DNA from: an uncultured Chitinophagaceae bacterium | Lineage (GTDB): Bacteria; Bacteroidota; Bacteroidia; Chitinophagales; Chitinophagaceae | Direction: 5' to 3' | DNA length: 5,927 bases | Assembly (NCBI GenBank): GCA_946885665.1 | Contig: CAMPGT010000243.1 | Span: forward strand, 1 to 5,927 | Shown: one piece after another, positions 1 to 5,927 of the stretch | Layout of the letters: each line of letters opens with the position of its first letter | Numbering within the stretch: position 1 is the stretch's first letter | Position numbers and translations under genes: made by a program | The notes under the pieces: generated by a model | Told to the model about the DNA's origin: nothing | The model's database searches: none | What the model saw: the letters and a program-made list of their open reading frames with translations, nothing else

Positions 1-1
1 T

Positions 2-397
2 AATGTCAATGCGCGCACACCCGAAACAGAAGTTGCCCTCACCACCGGCCGCGTTCGCGTAGAAAACGATGGCATGACGTCGCATGCTGCACTGCTTTCT
101 CCCGGTGAAATGGTGACGGCATCAGGTAATTCTTTCAAACGTTCCACAATCGACATCGCGATGTATTCAGCATGGTCGAAGGGTGAATGGAACTTTAAGA
201 ACACATCGCTCGGGGAAATCGCAAAACTCGTTGAGAAGTATTATTCGGTACAGGTTGTTTTTCAGGATAAAAATAAAAAGGCACTGCGTATGACGGCGGT
301 GATGCCTGTCAATGGCTTGCCGGCGCTTATCCAGGTGATCCGGGAAACGCTTTCGATAAATGTTACCCTCGAAAACCAGCAGCTCTACATTCAATAA
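2..397 (+). CDS. FecR-family anti-sigma factor, 3' part (start lies before the window)
   Basis: This is the C-terminal 131 codons of a FecR-like regulator; the reading frame is open from base 2 and ends at TAA 395-397. Visible residues 1-40 (NVNARTPETEVALTTGRVRVEN, cut here at the window edge, then LLSPGEMV) match the repetitive beta-strand periplasmic FecR domain. Residues about 58-131, starting at W58 and running through SLGEIAKLVEKYYSVQVVF, match the Bacteroidota FecR C-terminal domain (DUF4974), which has an STN-like fold. The missing part should hold the cytoplasmic anti-sigma segment and one transmembrane helix. In the family, FecR sits in the inner membrane, senses the STN domain of a partner TonB receptor and controls an ECF sigma factor. 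The partner is almost certainly the SusC-like gene 17 bases downstream. The first in-frame ATG (74) falls inside the conserved domain, so it is not the true start. Confidence 0.93.
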   Translation, partial: NVNARTPETEVALTTGRVRVENDGMTSHAALLSPGEMVTASGNSFKRSTIDIAMYSAWSKGEWNFKNTSLGEIAKLVEKYYSVQVVFQDKNKKALRMTAVMPVNGLPALIQVIRETLSINVTLENQQLYIQ

Positions 398-414
398 CGT
401 TCAACCTAACGCTT

Positions 415-3400
415 ATGTGCAACGCTAACAGGATCTTGTGTTCCTTTCGAAAGTATGTACTTGCGCTATGCATGATCGCAGGATTTGCAACCGCGGCGCT
501 GTCGCAGGAAATGGCTTTTTCTGCGAAGGATAAAAATTCCGGATCGCAGGTGGGTAAATTGAAAACGGTGCATCTCCGCACTTTCCTCCAGGAGCTTCAA
601 AAGGAGCGCCACATCTATTTCAGCTACGACTCCGAGGCGCTGAAAGAGACCATGGTGAAATATGCGCCGCAGGACAAAAACGGCGACGTGAATAAGGTGC
701 TCAAAAAGGTGTTGAATACCGGCGGACTTACCTTTCGGAAGATCAACGATGTGTACGTGATCAGGGCAGAGAATAAAACGGTGACGCAGAAAATTGTAAA
801 GCCCGTCGTTGAGCAATTGCCTCCGCGTGATATTACCGTAAGCGGAGTTGTAAGAGACGCTGCAGGTCCGCTGACAGGTGTAACCGTACAGGAAAAGAAC
901 AGTTCGCGCATCACCACTACAAACGAGGAGGGCTATTTCTCTTTGGCCGTGTCGGGAGCAGATGCCATCCTGGTATTCAGTTCGGTGGGTTTCAAATCTG
1001 TGGAAATGGCGCTTGGTGGCCGCACCGTGATCAATGTTACTCTTGAAGCCGGCAGGGCAGAAGAGCTCTCCAACGTGGTAGTGACGGCGCTGGGCATTTC
1101 ACGCAGCAAAAGATCGCTTGCTTATTCGGTTGCCGAAGTAAAATCTGAGGACCTCGTTAAAGCGGCCAATCCAAATTTTTTGAAGTCGCTCGACGGTAAG
1201 GTGAGCGGCGTTAACCTCACGAGCCTGAGCAGCGATCCCACCTCATCCGTGCTGGTGAACATCCGAGGCGTTACCGCCATGCCTTCAAGAAACGAAACGA
1301 ATATTTCAAAGTTGTCGCAGCCGCTGTATGTCATTGACGGAATTCCGGTGGGCACGCAATCATTCACCCCAAAGGACGGCGTTGACTTTGGGAACATACT
1401 TTCACAGATCAGTCCCGAAGATATCGAGAGCGTTACCATTCTTAAAGGCGGTAGCGCCGGCGCATTGTACGGTGCCGAAGGTGGCAACGGCGTGGTGATG
1501 ATCACCACCAAAAGCGGTAAAGGCGGCAGAAAAGGAATTGGCGTTTCTTTGAACACTTCTGCGGTGTGGGACGATGCATATCAGTTCATCGAAGAACAGC
1601 AGGAATACGGCCAGGGCGAAAGAGCTTTTGAATGGCAATTCGATAATACCGACACCTGGGGTCCCAAACTTGACGGCACCACTTCGGCGGATTACTGGGA
1701 TACCAAGCTGCAAAAATGGAGTAACAAACCAATGGTATCGAGCCATGAAAGCAGGGTGAAGGAGTATTTGCAAACCGGAAACACGCTCACCAATAATGTC
1801 AACATAAGGGGTAATTACGATAAGGGATCGTTCAGGCTGTCACTTTCGAACATGAATAACAAGGGAGTGATGCCAAATACGAAAGTGAACCAGACATCGG
1901 TGGCGCTCAATACCGATTACCGGCTCACCAATACGGTACGCGTTTCAGTAAGCTCAAGTTTCATCAGAACGATATCGCCGAATAAAACGAATATCGTAGG
2001 TTCCAACAGCATATTGAACAGCCTCCTGTTTAATTTCCCTTCCAACCTGCAGCCGCTCTCCGAAATGAGAAACTACTGGCTCGACGGTTACGAGGGCATT
2101 CAGCAGAACGGATCGATCATGGAACAGAATGGCGTTGACGTAAGCAACGATAATCCATGGTGGACCACCTACGAAAAAATTCACAGGTTTACCCGCGACA
2201 ATTATTTCGGGAAGATCCAGCTCGACTGGCAAATGACGAAGAATTTTTCTCTTTTACTGCGTTCGGGAATGGAAAATGTAAAAGAGAATTACGAGCTCAG
2301 GCAGTCATGGGGCAGGGGAAACCTCGACGCGAAATCTGTGAATGGCGACGGCCAGTTTGAGATGGGAACGAACAGCAGCGTGATGGTGAACTCGGATGCG
2401 ATATTGACGTACAACAATGATTTCGGAAAGTTTTCATTGTCTGCAAGCGTGGGTGCAAATTATTCTTACTATGATAACACCAGCCTGGAAGCAGCCGCGG
2501 GAAAACTGTCGTCGCCGGGCCTTTTCTCGCTGGCGAATGCAGTTGCAGGAACGCAAATCGTACGGCCCGTTGAAAAAGCCACCGGGCAGTCCACAGGAGT
2601 ATATGGAACGGTGAACGTTGGTTACGACAACCAGTTGTTTCTCGACATTACCGGCCGTAACGACTGGAAAGGAAGTTTGCGTGAAGAAAAGATAGATTAC
2701 TTCTATCCTTCGGCATCATTAAGCTGGATCGCATCGGAAACATTCAGGCTGCCGCAGGTGTTCAATTTGGTGAAGGCGCGTTTTGGTATTGCAGATGTGG
2801 GTAACGGACTGGTGCGCAGGCGTTCCATAGATACTTATTCATTTGATCCGAGTAATTGGGGTGCGGTGAAAACCGTGAGCATCGATGCCACACTGGTGGA
2901 TCCGAACATCAAGCCGATGCATTCGGTTACCACGGAAGGCGGAATTGATTTGGCAATGTTCAACAACCGGCTGCGCTTCGATTTCACTTACTTCATCAAG
3001 GATCAGAAGAACCAGATCGATGAAATTCCCACTGTGCAGGGCACCGGCTACAAAGGCATGCTCACCAACATCGGCGACGTACGCAGCAAGGGTTTCGAAT
3101 GGGGATTGTCGGTTACGCCGGTACGAACAAAAAATATAAGCTGGGATCTGTCGGCAAGCTTTACGCATTACAAGGCCACCATCATCAGGCTGTCTGATAA
3201 TTTTGCACCGAACGGGTATGTGTTTGCGAATTACGATGGAAAGACCACCATACGGATTGCGGTTGGCGAAGAGCTTGGCAATATTTACGAACAGAATCCG
3301 ATTCTCAAAGTCAAGGACGGAAAATACGCGGGTCAATACTGGCTGAACAATGAAACCGGCGAGTTCCAGATTTCAGGCGATGAAAGGGACCGCGGGAAAG

Positions 3401-4110
3401 TCGGCAACTTTAACCCGGATTATATTGTCGGTCTCAATACAACCTTACGCTTCAGGCAATTTGCGCTTAACCTGGTGGGCAGCTTGAGAAAGGGTGGCCG
3501 CTATGTGTCGGTGAACCAGCAGTATCTTGAATCTAACGGCAGGGCGGCAACAACGTTGGGGTCCGGTGCCGATAACCCATGGTGGGTTGGTGGAAGGGAC
3601 GCCGACCACGGTGGACTTCCCTGGCCCGCTGCCGGCTCTAGTGGTTTCGACGCCATCAATAACAACAATGACGGACAGCGTTCGGATTTCAACGATGCGA
3701 GTTATGCCAGGGGTGTATTTATTAATCCCGACTACAGTGGCGATAATCCCGGCGACGGTGAATTTATCGTGAATGGCGCCGACCCGAACAATACGTTTTA
3801 CCAGATACCCTACAACAGCTATGGTGATGTGATCTGGGATTTTGCTTCCACACGCAGCTATGATGCCACCAACTTTAAGCTGAGGGAAGTGTCGCTGTCT
3901 TATACAATACCGTCGAAAGTTACCAGTAAATACAAATTGTATGGTGTAACGCTATCGCTGATCGGAAGGAACGTATTTCAGTGGAACAAATCGGGCAGGC
4001 ACGAAGATCCTGAAACCGCCTTCTCAGGTGTTGGTACAGGCCAGGGCGTGTTGAGGGCCACGCTGCCCAGCATCCGGTCGTACGGATTTAAAGTTGGAAT
4101 CGATTTTTAA
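415..4110 (+). CDS. SusC/RagA-family TonB-linked outer membrane receptor with N-terminal STN domain
   Basis: This encodes a 1231-residue TonB-dependent outer-membrane channel that would import an oligomeric nutrient with the SusD lipoprotein encoded next. Domain order: a signal peptide (residues 1-30, with positive RK at 12-13, a hydrophobic core and probable cleavage after ALS); an STN signalling domain (about 49-118); a carboxypeptidase-regulatory-like domain (about 140-212, from ITVSGVVRDAAG); a TonB-box-like stretch (LSNVVVTALGI, 218-228); a plug (about 230-366, with SLDGKVSGVNL, QPLYVIDGIPVG and LYGAEGGNGVVMITTKSG); and a beta-barrel to the terminal phenylalanine (SYGFKVGIDF). Typical SusC barrel motifs include DITGRNDW, FYPSASLSWIASE and FKLREVSLSYTIP. 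The length is normal for an STN-bearing SusC, and no frameshift or truncation is seen. ATG 415 is chosen because it gives a complete signal peptide and lies 17 bases after fecR. The STN domain and neighbour imply FecR/ECF-sigma control. The substrate cannot be read from the sequence. Confidence 0.96.
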   Translation: MCNANRILCSFRKYVLALCMIAGFATAALSQEMAFSAKDKNSGSQVGKLKTVHLRTFLQELQKERHIYFSYDSEALKETMVKYAPQDKNGDVNKVLKKVLNTGGLTFRKINDVYVIRAENKTVTQKIVKPVVEQLPPRDITVSGVVRDAAGPLTGVTVQEKNSSRITTTNEEGYFSLAVSGADAILVFSSVGFKSVEMALGGRTVINVTLEAGRAEELSNVVVTALGISRSKRSLAYSVAEVKSEDLVKAANPNFLKSLDGKVSGVNLTSLSSDPTSSVLVNIRGVTAMPSRNETNISKLSQPLYVIDGIPVGTQSFTPKDGVDFGNILSQISPEDIESVTILKGGSAGALYGAEGGNGVVMITTKSGKGGRKGIGVSLNTSAVWDDAYQFIEEQQEYGQGERAFEWQFDNTDTWGPKLDGTTSADYWDTKLQKWSNKPMVSSHESRVKEYLQTGNTLTNNVNIRGNYDKGSFRLSLSNMNNKGVMPNTKVNQTSVALNTDYRLTNTVRVSVSSSFIRTISPNKTNIVGSNSILNSLLFNFPSNLQPLSEMRNYWLDGYEGIQQNGSIMEQNGVDVSNDNPWWTTYEKIHRFTRDNYFGKIQLDWQMTKNFSLLLRSGMENVKENYELRQSWGRGNLDAKSVNGDGQFEMGTNSSVMVNSDAILTYNNDFGKFSLSASVGANYSYYDNTSLEAAAGKLSSPGLFSLANAVAGTQIVRPVEKATGQSTGVYGTVNVGYDNQLFLDITGRNDWKGSLREEKIDYFYPSASLSWIASETFRLPQVFNLVKARFGIADVGNGLVRRRSIDTYSFDPSNWGAVKTVSIDATLVDPNIKPMHSVTTEGGIDLAMFNNRLRFDFTYFIKDQKNQIDEIPTVQGTGYKGMLTNIGDVRSKGFEWGLSVTPVRTKNISWDLSASFTHYKATIIRLSDNFAPNGYVFANYDGKTTIRIAVGEELGNIYEQNPILKVKDGKYAGQYWLNNETGEFQISGDERDRGKVGNFNPDYIVGLNTTLRFRQFALNLVGSLRKGGRYVSVNQQYLESNGRAATTLGSGADNPWWVGGRDADHGGLPWPAAGSSGFDAINNNNDGQRSDFNDASYARGVFINPDYSGDNPGDGEFIVNGADPNNTFYQIPYNSYGDVIWDFASTRSYDATNFKLREVSLSYTIPSKVTSKYKLYGVTLSLIGRNVFQWNKSGRHEDPETAFSGVGTGQGVLRATLPSIRSYGFKVGIDF

Positions 4111-4127
4111 ACTGAGAAAACTATTTT
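4111..4127 (+). promoter_or_regulatory. Short A/T-rich intergenic leader of the susD-like gene
   Basis: Only 17 bases separate the susC-like stop from the susD-like ATG. The spacer contains the purine-rich GAGAAAA followed by CTATTTT directly before the start. There is no GGAGG-type Shine-Dalgarno sequence, which is normal in Bacteroidota, where A-rich, unstructured leaders favour initiation. The spacing leaves no room for a separate promoter, so susD is probably read from the susC transcript. Calling this a translation-initiation region is inference. Confidence 0.4.
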
Positions 4128-5780
4128 ATGAAGCCAACGATTTATAAAGTTTTCATTGTGTTCGCGATAGCCGCGATTGCTTCATGCAGCAAAGATGCAT
4201 TGCGCACACAAGACAGGCTCGAAGAGCTCAACGCCATTGAATCTGTTAACGATAATTTTTTGCTTGCTTCCATTATCAAAAAAACAACTCTCTTTTACCA
4301 GGAGATGGGCTACGAGAACACGAAGTTTCCCGGTGCGGTTCAATATATAGAAAGAAACTTCCAGGGCGGCGATAATTTCTATTCCGGTTTCAAAGTTCCC
4401 TCTGATGAACTTTACAAAGCAATGGATATCCTGAAGTTCATCGACGGCGCCATAGGCCTTTCGGAGAAGAGGGGATCAAAGTCGTACCAGGGCATCTTCA
4501 TGACCTTCAGGGCGCTGTTGTTTTCATTCATGACCGACATGTACGGTGATATTTATTACACAGAGGCGCTGAAAGGACGCGAAGGTATTTTGTATCCAAA
4601 ATACGACCGGCAGCAAGATATTTATACGGGTTTGCTGGCACAATTAGAGGAAGCGAACACGCTGATCCCCGATGGAACCGTAAACATTGCCGCTAATGAG
4701 GACCTGATGTTTCATGGAGATAAGATAAAGTGGCAGAAGTTCACCAATTCACTGCGATTGCGTTTGCTGTTGAGGGCATCGGCAAAGATGGGTGACGCCG
4801 GCGCAAAAATGGGCGAGATATTGAACAACCCGTCGGCAACGCCAATATTCACTGAAGAAGACGACAATGCCTCGATCGAATATGTTGGCGCGACAGACGA
4901 AAATTCATGGGCGGGCGGCACCCTAAACTGGGGAGATAAAGATGAATTTGACAGGAGAAGGCCGTCAAAGACAATCGTTGACATGCTCACTGCTTACAAC
5001 GATCCCCGCCTCAACGTTTGGTTCGCACCGGCTGAAAAGCCGTGGACCAGCAACCCTTCGCTCGACGGCACCACGGTGATCACTTCAGATCCGAATGGTT
5101 TTAATTACACGTCTACCTGGGAGCTGATCAACCGCTCAAACCCTGACATTGCCGCTCAGTCGATCAATATCCTCGATTCAAACAAACTGTATGCGGGATT
5201 TATTGCCGGTATGCCCGGCGACTGGAAAAATGGCAACGGCCATTACGATACAGAGCAGGGTGGGGTAGTGGGTAATTTTAAAGTATCTAAATTTTCGCAG
5301 TTGTTCAGGCAAAATGCGCATCCTTTGCTGAGGGCTGTGATTATGAATGCCGATGAGGTGCAATTTATTATTGCCGAGGCGGCGGTAAAAGGATTGCTGT
5401 CGGCAGATGCGGACCAATATTACAGGAAAGGAATCACGCTTTCCATGAAACGGTGGGGACTTTTGGATGATGACATCAATGATTACCTGGCGCAAAGTGA
5501 AATAGCATTGCCCGCAGATGAGCAGGGCAAGCTGGAAAAAATTGCTGAGCAAAAATGGCTTGGATTGTTTCTTGTTGCGGTCGAAGCTTATCTCGATCTG
5601 CGTCGTACAGGCCTGCCTGCGATAACGCATAACGGTAATTTGAGCACATTCGATTTTCCTTTGCGCCTGAGGTACCCGGGTGAGGAGCTGGGGCAAAACA
5701 AAGAAGCTTATGACGTGGGCGTGAGTACTCTTATGCCGGCTGTTGATGATGAGTTTTCGAAGATGTGGTTGTTGCAGTAA
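4128..5780 (+). CDS. SusD/RagB-family surface lipoprotein (SusD-like_2 type)
   Basis: This encodes a 550-residue outer-membrane lipoprotein expected to sit on the extracellular face of the SusC-like channel and capture substrate. The N-terminus is a lipoprotein signal peptide (KVFIVFAIAAIASC) with the lipobox cysteine at C20, followed by SKDA; the charged residues just after Cys fit surface-exported Bacteroidota lipoproteins. The rest matches the helical, TPR-rich SusD fold. Family-typical segments are FRALLFSFMTDMYGDIYYTEA (partly; about 126-146), WQKFTNSLRLRLLLRAS (202-218), MNADEVQFIIAEAAVKG (406-422), EQKWLGLF followed by EAYLDLRRTGLP (474-497), and RYPGEEL near the C-terminus (515-521). 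The motifs suit the SusD-like_2 branch better than classical starch-type SusD. Length is normal and the frame is intact. It follows the susC-like gene by 17 bases, the usual receptor/lipoprotein operon order. Substrate specificity cannot be assigned. Confidence 0.94.
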   Translation: MKPTIYKVFIVFAIAAIASCSKDALRTQDRLEELNAIESVNDNFLLASIIKKTTLFYQEMGYENTKFPGAVQYIERNFQGGDNFYSGFKVPSDELYKAMDILKFIDGAIGLSEKRGSKSYQGIFMTFRALLFSFMTDMYGDIYYTEALKGREGILYPKYDRQQDIYTGLLAQLEEANTLIPDGTVNIAANEDLMFHGDKIKWQKFTNSLRLRLLLRASAKMGDAGAKMGEILNNPSATPIFTEEDDNASIEYVGATDENSWAGGTLNWGDKDEFDRRRPSKTIVDMLTAYNDPRLNVWFAPAEKPWTSNPSLDGTTVITSDPNGFNYTSTWELINRSNPDIAAQSINILDSNKLYAGFIAGMPGDWKNGNGHYDTEQGGVVGNFKVSKFSQLFRQNAHPLLRAVIMNADEVQFIIAEAAVKGLLSADADQYYRKGITLSMKRWGLLDDDINDYLAQSEIALPADEQGKLEKIAEQKWLGLFLVAVEAYLDLRRTGLPAITHNGNLSTFDFPLRLRYPGEELGQNKEAYDVGVSTLMPAVDDEFSKMWLLQ

Positions 5781-5792
5781 TTGACTATTGCC

Positions 5793-5831
5793 GGTCCACC
5801 CCCGGTCCCTCCTTCGTCGGGACCACCCCCG
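5793..5831 (+). repeat. 12-bp imperfect direct repeat in the GC-rich tail
   Basis: GGTCCACCCCCG at 5793-5804 recurs as GGACCACCCCCG at 5820-5831, with 11 of 12 bases identical and an offset of 27. The second copy overlaps the stem-loops listed separately and leads directly into the 48-bp tandem array, so this looks like a degenerate edge of the same non-coding repeat block. No coding function is suggested. Confidence 0.6.
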
Positions 5832-5841
5832 CCAGCGGGGG
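5804..5841 (+). terminator. Two adjacent potential stem-loops after susD; possible transcript end or 3' stabiliser
   Basis: GGTCCC (5804-5809) pairs perfectly with GGGACC (5819-5824) around a 9-base loop. Immediately after, CCCCCGC (5826-5832) is complementary to GCGGGGG (5835-5841); because only two bases lie between, the real hairpin would have a shorter stem, such as CCCCC/GGGGG with a 6-base loop. The pair begins 24 bases after the susD-like stop, where an operon end would be expected. There is no T-run after either stem, so this is not a canonical intrinsic terminator. It may equally be only part of the downstream repeat element. Confidence 0.35.
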
Positions 5842-5927
5842 ATACTTTGCGTGGTCTTTGCGCCCTGGCGTGAAACCCGCCAGCGGGGGATACTTTGCGT
5901 GGTCTTTGCGCCCTGGCGTGAAACCCG
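5828..5927. repeat. Perfect 48-bp tandem repeat, at least two copies, open at the window end
   Basis: Copy 1 (5828-5875) and copy 2 (5876-5923) are identical over all 48 bases, and the last four bases (CCCG, 5924-5927) match the start of a third copy. Each unit has a small palindrome (CCCGC, then GCGGG) followed by degenerate short sub-repeats: CTTTGCGTGGT, CTTTGCGCC and CTGGCGTGAAA. CGCCAG near the start of the unit is also complementary to CTGGCG near its end, so each unit can fold on itself. On the other strand the units read as GCGCAAAG and ACGCAAAG motifs, which from memory resemble short intergenic repeats common in Bacteroidota genomes; I have not verified this. The copies are contiguous with no spacers. 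The true extent and copy number lie outside the window. Confidence 0.9.

Noticed and set aside
74..397. ATG at 74 as the start of a small independent gene
   Set aside because: The same frame is open back to base 2 and encodes conserved FecR sequence before the ATG, so this is an internal methionine of a gene cut by the window edge.
1122..1556. 144-codon antisense open frame inside the susC-like gene
   Set aside because: It lies wholly opposite conserved plug-domain coding sequence, has a low-complexity Pro/Leu/Ser-rich translation and no recognisable domain. It is a codon-bias shadow.
2839..3336. 165-codon antisense open frame inside the susC-like gene
   Set aside because: It is opposite conserved barrel sequence, with no recognisable domain and no independent initiation signal.
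4111..4127. Riboswitch or attenuator between susC and susD
   Set aside because: The gap is only 17 bases, with no room for an aptamer or terminator hairpin.
5178..5696. 172-codon antisense open frame inside the susD-like gene
   Set aside because: It is opposite the conserved C-terminal SusD motifs (EAYLDLRRTGLP and RYPGEE). The translation resembles no family I know.
5781..5800. Promoter starting with TTGAC right after the susD stop
   Set aside because: The TTGACT match is isolated. No matching -10 or Bacteroidota TAnnTTTG element lies at proper spacing, and TTTG in the repeats is part of the repeated CTTTGCG motif.
5828..5927. CRISPR array
   Set aside because: The 48-base units are directly contiguous with no unique spacers, and no cas gene is present in the window.

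Overview
The window reads as a piece of a Bacteroidota chromosome. I would guess a member of the Chitinophagales or Sphingobacteriales, but the sequence does not settle the order. The evidence is the gene set: a Bacteroidota-type FecR anti-sigma regulator, a SusC/RagA TonB-linked receptor with an N-terminal STN signalling domain, and a SusD/RagB surface lipoprotein. The genes also lack Shine-Dalgarno sequences and have A-rich or unremarkable leaders, as is usual in this phylum. All three genes are on the + strand.

Layout: positions 2-397 hold the 3' part of a fecR-like gene whose start lies before the window. After 17 bases comes a 1231-codon susC-like gene (415-4110). After another 17 bases comes a 550-codon susD-like gene (4128-5780). 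The last 147 bases (5781-5927) are non-coding and G+C-rich. They hold a pair of potential stem-loops and then a perfect 48-bp tandem repeat, with two full copies and the first 4 bases of what looks like a third, running off the window edge.

How the genes would work together (family knowledge plus inference): SusC and SusD form an outer-membrane 'pedal-bin' importer. The SusD lipoprotein is a surface lid that captures an oligomeric nutrient, and SusC is the TonB-driven channel. The STN domain of SusC would report substrate occupancy across the periplasm to the C-terminal domain of FecR. FecR would then release or activate an ECF sigma factor, expected just upstream and outside this window, which drives transcription of the operon. 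No enzyme, binding protein or transporter that would name the substrate is present, so the nutrient is unknown.

I found no evidence of a previously undescribed system. The coding part is an ordinary, intact FecR-SusC-SusD cassette. The least explained part is the repeat block downstream of susD.
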